64,000 nucleotides of DNA from Roseivirga echinicomitans (GTDB lineage Bacteria > Bacteroidota > Bacteroidia > Cytophagales > Cyclobacteriaceae). The DNA lies in the NCBI RefSeq assembly GCF_001592935.1, contig NZ_LRDB01000002.1:62001-126000 (forward strand). Reading direction: 5' to 3'. Under the pieces are notes generated by a model. It did no database searches and had not been told where the DNA came from. It was given only the letters and a program-made list of their open reading frames with translations. Position numbers and translations under genes: made by a program. Of the stretch, positions 45,053-52,780 are shown in pieces; position 1 is the stretch's first letter, and each line of letters starts with the position of its first letter.

Positions 45053-45586
45053 TTACCATTGGGCAACTGAGGCCTGGAAAATTTCAAAAATAATCTCTTT
45101 AAAAATCTGGCTTACCAACTCTGGTTCGACAGTGGTTAATGATGTTGTTTGAGGATCATAGTCCGCATAAAAACTAAAGGTACGCTTAAAATTCTCTTCT
45201 TCTTTCTTCACATTGGTAAACGCAACTTCAACACCTATGGTCAATCTCATTAAACCCGATCTATCAGCTACATTCTGGTTTCCGGATGATACAACGGCCT
45301 GAGGGGCTATGTTGTATTGGGAGATGGCACCTTCAAACTGTAAATCTCCTTTTGAAGGGATCAATTCTAATTTGGTGTTTCGTTGAAAATAATCCTTCAA
45401 GTCTTCTGTAAAGGTCTGGCCCATGTTAGGAAGCCCACCGTCAACGGCATCATTGAAAAAATTTGCAATAGAAACAGTTTTGGTAGTATTGTAGTCTATT
45501 GAAGCACCAGAAAAACCATAGGTACAACCATAAAGCATTGAAACCAATAGGGAAAGACTTATTAATAATGACTTACTCAATTTCAT
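45053..45586 (-). CDS. lptE: LPS assembly lipoprotein LptE
   Basis: 177 aa with lipobox SMLYGC (Cys21). The LptE fold is seen in YGFSGASIDYNTTKTVSIANFF, then TFTEDLKDYFQRNTKLELIPSKGDLQFEG and the helical C-terminus. LptE plugs LptD in the outer membrane and is needed for LPS insertion. It overlaps the sigma-54 activator by 14 bp. Confidence 0.88.
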   Translation of the reverse strand: MKLSKSLLISLSLLVSMLYGCTYGFSGASIDYNTTKTVSIANFFNDAVDGGLPNMGQTFTEDLKDYFQRNTKLELIPSKGDLQFEGAISQYNIAPQAVVSSGNQNVADRSGLMRLTIGVEVAFTNVKKEEENFKRTFSFYADYDPQTTSLTTVEPELVSQIFKEIIFEIFQASVAQW

Positions 45587-46850
45587 ACTGCTTGATTTTA
45601 CGATAGAGAGTACGTTCAGAGATCCCTAAATCTTTAGCTGCGTATTTTCTTTTATTATTATTCTTCTTCAAGGCTTTTATAATCAGTTCTTGCTCCTTCT
45701 TTTCAATGGATAACGACTCGTCTTCCATTTCATGTGTAATGTCCTCTACTTTATCTTCCTCGTAATCATAGTCATCAGCAATTGGTTTGGGCTCTAAGTA
45801 ATAACTTTCATTTGTTTGCTTTTCAACCTGATCGCTGAGAGGGGAGTTACTGTCATCATCTATATTCCTAAACAGGTTTGGATGGTCACTAATACTCTTT
45901 TCGCTCAGATCACCAGACTCTAAAATATCGTGAACCAATTTTTTAAGCTCAGTCATGTCCTTTTTCATATCGAACAATACTTTGTAGAGCAGGTCTCTCT
46001 CACTCAGGCTTTCTCCACCTTGGCCATTATGTGCTTTGTATAGTGCAGGTAAACTTGATCTATTCTGAGGCAAATATTTGACCAAAGTCTCAGCAGAAAC
46101 CTGCCTTTCCATTTCTAGTGCAGAAATTTGTTCTACTAAATTTTTCAGCTGGCGAATATTACCAGGGAAATTATAGCGTAAAAGAATGTTTTTGGCTTCG
46201 TCATCGAGCTTAATAGATTCTACTCTATATTTTTCAGCAAAGTCAGAAGCGAACTTTCTAAAGAGTAAATCAACGTCTGCTCCTCTGTTCCTTAATGGAG
46301 GGACAGAAATTGGAACTGTGCTTAATCGATAATATAAATCTTCTCTGAATTTCCCATTGTCTACAGCATCGAGTAAATCCACATTGGTGGCTGCAACTAC
46401 TCTCACATCCGTTTTTTGAACTTTGGAAGAACCTACTTTGATGAATTCCCCATTCTCTAGAACACGAAGTAAACGCGCTTGCGTAGACATTGGCATTTCC
46501 CCAATTTCATCTAAAAAGATGGTGCCGCCATCAGTTCCTTCAAAATAACCTTTTCGAGCATCATAAGCACCTGTAAAGGAGCCTTTCTCGTGACCAAATA
46601 GTTCAGAGTCGATAGTGCCTTCGGGAATTGCTCCACAGTTTATCGCGATAAACTTACCGTGCTTTCTTGGGCTTAACTGATGAATTATTTTTGAAAACGA
46701 TTCTTTACCGCTACCACTTTCGCCAGTAATCAATACAGTCATGTCGGTAGGGGCTACTTGAGCCGCTACTTGAATGGCGTGGTTTAATTGGGGGCTATTG
46801 CCTATGATACCAAACCGCTGTTTTATGCTTAATATTTCGTTGCTATTCAA
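45573..46850 (-). CDS. Sigma-54-dependent transcriptional activator (no receiver domain)
   Basis: 425 aa with a TTG start (46850); no ATG lies before the AAA+ domain except at residue 37, and IKQRFGIIGNSP at the N-terminus fits homologues. Walker A GESGSGKES, the sigma-54-contacting GSFTGAYD loop, Walker B GGTIFLDEIGEM and the C-terminal Fis-type HTH (YAAKDLGISERTLYRKIKQY) are intact. A charged region (about 285-390) replaces a sensor domain, so input is unknown. It activates sigma-54 promoters, perhaps envelope genes, given lptE downstream. Confidence 0.92.
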   Translation of the reverse strand: MNSNEILSIKQRFGIIGNSPQLNHAIQVAAQVAPTDMTVLITGESGSGKESFSKIIHQLSPRKHGKFIAINCGAIPEGTIDSELFGHEKGSFTGAYDARKGYFEGTDGGTIFLDEIGEMPMSTQARLLRVLENGEFIKVGSSKVQKTDVRVVAATNVDLLDAVDNGKFREDLYYRLSTVPISVPPLRNRGADVDLLFRKFASDFAEKYRVESIKLDDEAKNILLRYNFPGNIRQLKNLVEQISALEMERQVSAETLVKYLPQNRSSLPALYKAHNGQGGESLSERDLLYKVLFDMKKDMTELKKLVHDILESGDLSEKSISDHPNLFRNIDDDSNSPLSDQVEKQTNESYYLEPKPIADDYDYEEDKVEDITHEMEDESLSIEKKEQELIIKALKKNNNKRKYAAKDLGISERTLYRKIKQYEIE

Positions 46851-46867
46851 AGTATAGGGATTGCGGG

Positions 46868-48337
46868 TTAATCAACAGAGTTTCCTAGAAGTGTGGCAGT
46901 TGTACAGTCGTCCACAAAAACATTTACATAGTCTCCTTTCTTGAAGTTCTTTTTAGGGAAGATCACCACTTTATTTGCCGTGTTTCTTCCACTAAGGTGT
47001 TCTTCGGAACGTTTTGAAGTGCCTTCTACTAGTACCTTATGTACCTTGTTTAGGTCAAGTTTGTTTCGTTCGAATGAATAATTGCGCTGTTTATCGATGA
47101 TTTCTTGTAGCCTTCTCTTCTTTACGGCCAATGGAATGTCGTCCTCGTGTTTTTTGGCGGCCAGCGTGCCTGGTCTTTCAGAATAGAAAAACATATAAGA
47201 GAAATCGAATTTCACATAATCCATCAAGGTTAATGTATCCTGATGTTCTTCTTCTGTTTCGCTACAAAAGCCAGCAATCATGTCGGAAGATATGCCACAT
47301 TCATCACCCAAAATTTCTCTGATGGCATCAACTCTGTTAATGTACCATTCGCGTGTATACGTTCTATTCATCAGCTCTAACACTCGGCTGTTACCACTTT
47401 GTGCAGGCAAATGGATGTATTTACAAATGTTCTCATACTTTTTCATAGTATGGAGCACTTTGTTGGTAATGTCTTTTGGATGTGAAGTAGAAAAACGAAC
47501 CCTGAGGTCAGGAGATACTTTGGCGACCATTTCGATCAAATTGGCAAAATTGACCAATGCTTCGGCTTCACCTTGCTTTTCCTTCTTCTCTAGCCACGCC
47601 TTGTTGTTCTCTTCCGGAGACCATTTGTAGCTGTCTACATTTTGGCCCAAGAGCGTTACTTCTCTATACCCTTGATCGAAAAGTTCTTGTGCTTCGCGAA
47701 CAATTGAATGCGGGTCTCTACTTCTTTCACGGCCTCTGGTAAATGGGACTACACAGAAAGAGCACATGTTGTCACAACCTCGCATGATTGAAATGAATGC
47801 GTTAATTCCGTTTGAGTTTAATCGAACAGGGGAGATATCGGCATAGGTTTCTTCTCTGGAAAGGAGGGTATTTATAACCTTTAAGCCTTCTTCTGCCGAA
47901 CCTACTAAATTTGGCAAGTCACGATAGGCATCTGGCCCAACGACAAGATCTACCAGCTTTTCTTCCTCAAGAAGTTTGTCTTTCAGCCTTTCAGCCATAC
48001 AGCCCAAAACACCTATGGTGAGCTCTGGCTTCCTTTTCTTTATTTTATTGAAATCGGTTAAACGTTTTCTAACGGTTTGTTCGGCCTTTTCTCTGATGGA
48101 GCAGGTATTCAAAAAGATGACATCGGCTTGTTCAAATTCCGAAGTGGTGTCATAACCGTTGTCTTTCATGATGGAGCTTACAATCTCGCTATCAGCGAAA
48201 TTCATTTGGCATCCATAACTTTCTATGTAGAGTTTCTTTTTCTTGCCTGTGTTTTCCTCTTTCGAAGTCATCACAGTATCGGTCACTTCCTGATTATTTC
48301 TATCTAGAATGTCTATATCCTGAATAATGTTATCCAT
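46868..48337 (-). CDS. miaB: tRNA-2-methylthio-N6-dimethylallyladenosine synthase
   Basis: 489 aa. MTTase N-terminal domain with cluster cysteines in [18 protein letters not shown] and LGCMAERLK; radical-SAM motif [19 protein letters not shown]-terminal TRAM domain. It methylthiolates A37 of tRNAs reading UNN codons. Stands 17 bp upstream of the sigma-54 activator gene, so it heads the cluster. A promoter match lies upstream. Confidence 0.95.
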   Translation of the reverse strand: MDNIIQDIDILDRNNQEVTDTVMTSKEENTGKKKKLYIESYGCQMNFADSEIVSSIMKDNGYDTTSEFEQADVIFLNTCSIREKAEQTVRKRLTDFNKIKKRKPELTIGVLGCMAERLKDKLLEEEKLVDLVVGPDAYRDLPNLVGSAEEGLKVINTLLSREETYADISPVRLNSNGINAFISIMRGCDNMCSFCVVPFTRGRERSRDPHSIVREAQELFDQGYREVTLLGQNVDSYKWSPEENNKAWLEKKEKQGEAEALVNFANLIEMVAKVSPDLRVRFSTSHPKDITNKVLHTMKKYENICKYIHLPAQSGNSRVLELMNRTYTREWYINRVDAIREILGDECGISSDMIAGFCSETEEEHQDTLTLMDYVKFDFSYMFFYSERPGTLAAKKHEDDIPLAVKKRRLQEIIDKQRNYSFERNKLDLNKVHKVLVEGTSKRSEEHLSGRNTANKVVIFPKKNFKKGDYVNVFVDDCTTATLLGNSVD

Positions 48338-48370
48338 TTACTTCTATCTCTATTCTACAAATTTGAACCG

Positions 48371-48404
48371 CAAATATAGGTGTTTTGCGTGAAGAAGTGC
48401 CAAT
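48371..48404 (-). promoter_or_regulatory. Probable promoter for the miaB cluster
   Basis: On the minus strand ATTG, 22 bp, TATATTTG. The -7 box is an exact TAnnTTTG match; the -33 is weaker and the spacing long. The ATG at 48337 lies about 34 bp beyond. Confidence 0.5.
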
Positions 48405-48495
48405 ATGGCAGCGAAGTGTTGGGTTAATGTGTTTGGGTATTGACGTGTGGAGTTGTTGATGTTTTTAAAAATAATTTTAAGGGATGATCAGGGAA

Positions 48496-48942
48496 TTAGA
48501 TTTCGTCATAGCGTTTAGTTAAACGGTCGTAAGCTGAATTTAAATCCAGATGAAAATCACTGTCCGTTTGATCTAAATCCAGTTGTAGTAATGAAGAAAG
48601 ACCGAATCTGTTTTTGTCGGATAACACGAAAGAAGTAATGAAACCCTCTTCGGGGTAAATAACTACGTCATGAAAAATCTGGAAGAGGCTAATGATTCTG
48701 TCACCATAATCATATTGCATGTCTCGCATGTCGACCAGAATAGCTAACGGTTTAAAGGTGAGTAATGCCAACCCTATTTTTTGATAGAGAAATTTGCCGT
48801 AATGTTCTCCTTGAGAGCCATGGCTACACTTGCCCTTTATTTCTACCCAAAGAATACTTTCTACTTTGTGTTCATAGATGTCGCAGGCAATTTCGGTGCA
48901 GGGAAGAATAGAAAGTTCTTGGTGTATGAAGCTATTTATCAT
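48496..48942 (-). CDS. Conserved-looking cytoplasmic protein, unknown
   Basis: 148 aa, no signal or membrane segment. Alternating strands and helices (VESILWVEIKGKCSHGSQGE; LALLTFKPLAILVDMRDMQ) faintly resemble a STAS-like fold, but no motif settles it. Monocistronic between the miaB promoter and the proC leader. I do not recognise it. Confidence 0.55.
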   Translation of the reverse strand: MINSFIHQELSILPCTEIACDIYEHKVESILWVEIKGKCSHGSQGEHYGKFLYQKIGLALLTFKPLAILVDMRDMQYDYGDRIISLFQIFHDVVIYPEEGFITSFVLSDKNRFGLSSLLQLDLDQTDSDFHLDLNSAYDRLTKRYDEI

Positions 48943-49212
48943 TTGTAATAGTGAGGTGTCATTTTCAAGATAAGATGTTTTTTAAATTAATTGGAACATT
49001 AAACCCTTACTGTTGTTGACTAAGTATAATGAGCTACGCAAAACATATTAAATACTCGAGAAAGGTTACTTTCTCTAACTCTCTGGCCCTTCCTGTGGTC
49101 TACTGCGTGTTCGTTAATTAATTCATCAAAATCTAATTGTTGTCGCCACCGAGGTATTCGCCTGGGGCAGTTTGCTATAAGCAATCTTTAAATTCATTTA
49201 ATAAACACAATC
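48943..49212 (+). promoter_or_regulatory. Structured leader upstream of proC, with a 30-codon small ORF
   Basis: The 270 bp hold no full-length gene. A small open frame (ATG 49029, TAA 49119-49121, 30 residues) encodes MSYAKHIKYSRKVTFSNSLA followed by LPVVYCVFVN. Inside it GAGAAAG-GTTA-CTTTCTC (49058-49075) forms a perfect 7-bp hairpin. Further on, TTGCTATAAGCAA (about 49170-49182) could form another, followed by TCTTTAAA. No TAnnTTTG promoter was found. It may be an attenuator or sensing RNA for the proline operon. Confidence 0.4.
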
Positions 49213-50040
49213 ATGAAAGTGCTAGTAATTGGTGCAGGAAATATGGGCTTAATCTATACGTCCTCCATCGCAAAATCGGGTTATTTAAAAAAGGAAAACC
49301 TGATCATCTTCGATAAATCTCTTGAGTTAAGAGAAACGCTTAAAAAATCTATAGAAAATTATGAAGTCTACGATAGTCTAGAGGAATGCCTCCCTATAGC
49401 GGACATCATTTTTCTGGCGGTAAAACCTTACCACAGTGATGAACTCATGCACGAAATGAGGGAAATGATGAATGACCAACAATTGGTGATTTCTATTATG
49501 GCAGGGATTACCATTGAAACCATTCAACAAGGTTTGGGAATTACAAAAGTGGTGCGCGCCATGCCAAACCTGCCTGCGCAAGTGGGTAAAGGAATGACTT
49601 CCTACTTGGCAGCACCAGAAGTTTCACGCATAGAACTGTGGAGAGTTGAAGATTTATTGAACACCACAGGTAAGTCGGTAAGGGTTGATTCGCAGCGCTT
49701 TATTGATGCCTCTACTGGTATTTCCGGCTCGGGACCAGCTTATGTATTCTATTTTATGGAATCCATGATGGAATCCGCTAAAAGCATGGGCTTTTCAGAT
49801 AACGACTCAAAGGTATTGGTGAGTGCGACTTTTGAAGGGGCCATTGAACTGTTCAATAAGAATAAGCTTTCTGCAAACGGTTGGATGAAAAAGGTCAGCT
49901 CAAAAGGAGGTACTACCCAAGCAGCATTAGACTCTTTGGATGACAATAATGTGCAACAGTTAATTCATGATGCCGCATATGCTGCCTTTAATAAAGCAGT
50001 AGAATTAGGGCAGGAAGAAACAGAACTACAAGTAAAATAG
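49213..50040 (+). CDS. proC: Pyrroline-5-carboxylate reductase
   Basis: 275 aa. Rossmann motif VLVIGAGNMG, AVKPYHSD, VRAMPNLPAQVGKGMT, SGSGPAYVFYFMESM and KGGTTQAALDSL, all diagnostic. It reduces pyrroline-5-carboxylate to proline using NAD(P)H. First gene of proC-proB-proA, which supplies the complete pathway from glutamate. Confidence 0.95.
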   Translation: MKVLVIGAGNMGLIYTSSIAKSGYLKKENLIIFDKSLELRETLKKSIENYEVYDSLEECLPIADIIFLAVKPYHSDELMHEMREMMNDQQLVISIMAGITIETIQQGLGITKVVRAMPNLPAQVGKGMTSYLAAPEVSRIELWRVEDLLNTTGKSVRVDSQRFIDASTGISGSGPAYVFYFMESMMESAKSMGFSDNDSKVLVSATFEGAIELFNKNKLSANGWMKKVSSKGGTTQAALDSLDDNNVQQLIHDAAYAAFNKAVELGQEETELQVK

Positions 50041-50042
50041 TC

Positions 50043-50822
50043 GTGGTAAAATCAGGAAAAAAAAGAGTAGTGATAAAAGTAGGTACCAACGTACTGACCA
50101 ATAAAGACAACCGTATTGTAAGACCTGTAATTCAGGGAATTGTAAGACAAATAGCAGAACTGTATGAAAGAGACATTCTTTCGGTCTTGATTTCATCAGG
50201 GTCAGTGATTGCTGGAAAAGAAGTGCTTGGGCATTCTAAAATCAAAGATAAGGCCATCAGAAGGCAAGTTTTCTCCTCTGTGGGGCAACCACGAATGATG
50301 CGAACCTATTACGAAACCTTTCATGATTACGGAATGAAGTGTGCTCAAGTGTTGGCCACCAAAAGGGATTTTAACCCTGGCGTTTGGCGCGAAAATATGA
50401 TCAATTGTTACGAAGGATTGATGTCGGAAGGCATCATTCCAATTGCGAATGAAGATGACGCTACATCGCTATCGCACACCATGTTTACCGATAATGATGA
50501 AATGGCGAGTTTGGTGGCGGAACTGATCAATGCCGATATGCTTATTCTTTTGACCGATACGCAGGGACTTTACAATGGTCACCCTGATCATAGTGACACT
50601 TCAATTATTAGAGAAGTGAGTGCGGATGAAAATCTGGAAAAATACATTCAGAAAAATGAAAAGGGAGAGGCGGAAGGAAGAGGCGGCATGGGCTCTAAAT
50701 TAAAGATTGCTCAAGGCGCTGCCGCTAAGAACATCACCACATTTATAGCAAATGGTAAGCGTGAAAACGTCATTATAGACATTGTTGATGGGAAGAAGGT
50801 AGGTACCAAATTCACAGCATAA
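50043..50822 (+). CDS. proB: Glutamate 5-kinase
   Basis: 259 aa, GTG start at 50043 just 2 bp after proC. Amino-acid-kinase fold: VVIKVGTNVL, SSGSVIAGKEVLG, FTDNDEMASLVAELI and the GRGGMGSKLKIAQGAA nucleotide loop. It lacks the C-terminal PUA domain of E. coli ProB, as is usual for short forms. It makes glutamyl phosphate for ProA. Confidence 0.94.
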   Translation: MVKSGKKRVVIKVGTNVLTNKDNRIVRPVIQGIVRQIAELYERDILSVLISSGSVIAGKEVLGHSKIKDKAIRRQVFSSVGQPRMMRTYYETFHDYGMKCAQVLATKRDFNPGVWRENMINCYEGLMSEGIIPIANEDDATSLSHTMFTDNDEMASLVAELINADMLILLTDTQGLYNGHPDHSDTSIIREVSADENLEKYIQKNEKGEAEGRGGMGSKLKIAQGAAAKNITTFIANGKRENVIIDIVDGKKVGTKFTA

Positions 50823-50831
50823 AAAGTAAAA

Positions 50832-52031
50832 ATGGAATTATTAAAAACAAATAAGAAGAATAAAGTATTAGCATCATTTATAAAAATTTTAGGGCTGAAT
50901 AGGGCTCAAATCATAGCGGCAAATCAGTTAGATTTGGCTGCTTTTGATCCAACCGATCGCGCCATGTACGATAGGCTAATCGTTGACAATGACAAGATCG
51001 ATAGCATGGTAAAAGCCGTGGAAGAAGTCATGGAGAAGGATGATCCAGTAGGACAGACAAAGTCTACCTTCAAACGAGAAGATGGGCTCGAGATCATTAA
51101 CAAAACTGCACCATTCGGCACCATCATGATGATTTACGAATCTCGACCTGATGTAACGGTTGAGGCTTCGGTTTTGGCTTTTAAAGCCAATAATAGAATT
51201 CTCCTAAAAGGAGGGAAGGAAGCGATACATTCCAATCAGATTTTAATCGACTGTTGGCATCAAGCTTTACACTTAAATGGCCTAGATACGGATTGGGTGC
51301 AGCTGCTCAAAATGTCGAGAACGGAAACTCAAGCGTTCTTGAAAAATCCAGATCAGAAAATTGACTTGATTGTTCCTCGCGGAGGAGAGCGTTTGATTGC
51401 TTTTGTGAAAGAACATGCCACTTGTCCAGTGTTGGTAAGTGGAAGAGGGAACAACTTCATTTATGTAGATCATATAGCGGATTGGGACCAAGCATTGAAA
51501 GTGATTTTGAATGCTAAAACCGATAAAATCTCTGCTTGTAACGCCCTCGACAAGATTTTGCTGGATAGGCGCTTACCTGATTTAAAGAATAAACTGATTC
51601 AGCTACAAAAGGCCTTACACGAGTTCGAGGTAGAGCTTGTTGTAGATCAGGAAGTGAAGAAGATTTTGACGGAAGAGCAAGTTATTGAAAACGAAAAAAT
51701 TTGGTTCGAAGAGTTTTTGGCACTCAAGGCATGCGTAGCCCTTGTAGGTGACGAAAAGGAAGCCATTCAGAAGATTAATAAATATTCTGGTGGCCACTCT
51801 TCAGCCATTATGACAACCGATAAAGTGTTGGCGCAAAGCTTTATGGAGCAGGTAGATTGTGGAGCAGTGTATCACAACGCTTCCACCCGTTTTACCGATG
51901 GTGGTCAAATGGGAATTGGTGGCGAACTGGCCATCAGTACCGATAAATTGCATCACCGTGGCCCATTGGGGCTAGAACAATTGGTGACCAATAAATATTA
52001 TTTCTTCGGGAATGGTCAGGTTAGAGTATAA
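50832..52031 (+). CDS. proA: Glutamate-5-semialdehyde dehydrogenase
   Basis: 399 aa, aldehyde-dehydrogenase fold. Catalytic Cys236 in SACNALDKI; IYESRPDVTVEAS and the LKGGKEAIHSN cofactor segment; VDCGAVYHNASTRFTDGG near the C-terminus. It reduces glutamyl phosphate to the semialdehyde. Starts 9 bp after proB. Confidence 0.95.
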   Translation: MELLKTNKKNKVLASFIKILGLNRAQIIAANQLDLAAFDPTDRAMYDRLIVDNDKIDSMVKAVEEVMEKDDPVGQTKSTFKREDGLEIINKTAPFGTIMMIYESRPDVTVEASVLAFKANNRILLKGGKEAIHSNQILIDCWHQALHLNGLDTDWVQLLKMSRTETQAFLKNPDQKIDLIVPRGGERLIAFVKEHATCPVLVSGRGNNFIYVDHIADWDQALKVILNAKTDKISACNALDKILLDRRLPDLKNKLIQLQKALHEFEVELVVDQEVKKILTEEQVIENEKIWFEEFLALKACVALVGDEKEAIQKINKYSGGHSSAIMTTDKVLAQSFMEQVDCGAVYHNASTRFTDGGQMGIGGELAISTDKLHHRGPLGLEQLVTNKYYFFGNGQVRV

Positions 52032-52073
52032 ACTGAACCGATGATTTTTAGGCCTGTGGGATGTAAGTATTGA

Positions 52074-52772
52074 TTATTTACAGTCTATGGGCCCTGTTTT
52101 TTGCTCTTGATTTTTCAGCAAACCTACTTCTATCAAAGAAGATGGGTCAGTGCCCAACCAAGCATGAACTTCTCTAGTAATTCCTCCAATGTGATCTTTA
52201 GAAGAAGGTCCCGTTTCATAGCCTGCAATCACTACCACACTTTTGTTATTGGCAGTAAGTAAGAGTTTGGTACCCCTTTTCGGTTTTGATTCACTGGCCC
52301 ACATCATGGTTATGAACCACATTTCATCCTCTGGCGATAATTCACTTCGCTGTACTTCCCCCACAGAACCTTGTCCAAAATGCCCGCCTTCTTCAGGTGT
52401 CCATTCTTTGTTCCACTTTCTATAATACAATTGCTCAAAAGTAATTTTTGGGTCGAAGGATTGATAGAGAAGGAAACTGCGCTGAAGGTGCTGCTGTATG
52501 TTCTCGGTTATCGTTTTAGGCCAAGGCGCTTGGTTGTCGAACTTATCGGATTGAGTGACATAATGGTTTTCTTCCACAAACTTCCCACTTGTCGGTAAGT
52601 TGATGGTTCTCCTCCAAGGAGAATTTCCATAAGGCATATTGTGCACTATCTCTATTGGGCTTGTCTCACAAAAGGAGGTAGGTAATTGTATTTCTTGAAT
52701 CGATTTATTCACCGTCAGTGTGGTACAACTACAAACCAAAAACAGGAGTGCGAATAACTTGAATGATTTCAT
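52074..52772 (-). CDS. Predicted lipoprotein, unknown function
   Basis: 232 aa. Lipobox VCSC (Cys16). The mature protein is soluble with two later Cys (about 35 and 231). The segment AGYETGPSSKDHIGGITREVHAW is distinctive and may be catalytic, but I cannot assign it. It lies directly downstream of the Mo-hydroxylase genes (8 bp), so it could belong to that operon. Confidence 0.6.
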   Translation of the reverse strand: MKSFKLFALLFLVCSCTTLTVNKSIQEIQLPTSFCETSPIEIVHNMPYGNSPWRRTINLPTSGKFVEENHYVTQSDKFDNQAPWPKTITENIQQHLQRSFLLYQSFDPKITFEQLYYRKWNKEWTPEEGGHFGQGSVGEVQRSELSPEDEMWFITMMWASESKPKRGTKLLLTANNKSVVVIAGYETGPSSKDHIGGITREVHAWLGTDPSSLIEVGLLKNQEQKTGPIDCK

Positions 52773-52780
52773 TTAATGGT

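Noticed and set aside
45016-45087. TTG start that lengthens the helical protein by 24 residues
   Set aside because: It overlaps lptE by 35 bp and the GTG at 45015 matches where homologues begin.
49016-49030. TTGACT and TATAAT upstream of the proC leader ORF, resembling an E. coli sigma-70 promoter
   Set aside because: Spacing between the hexamers is only 3 bp instead of about 17, and Bacteroidota do not use that consensus.
49029-49121. Classical proline attenuator peptide upstream of proC
   Set aside because: The 30-codon ORF has a single proline codon and no run of proline codons, so classical attenuation is not supported; it was kept only as an unexplained leader ORF.
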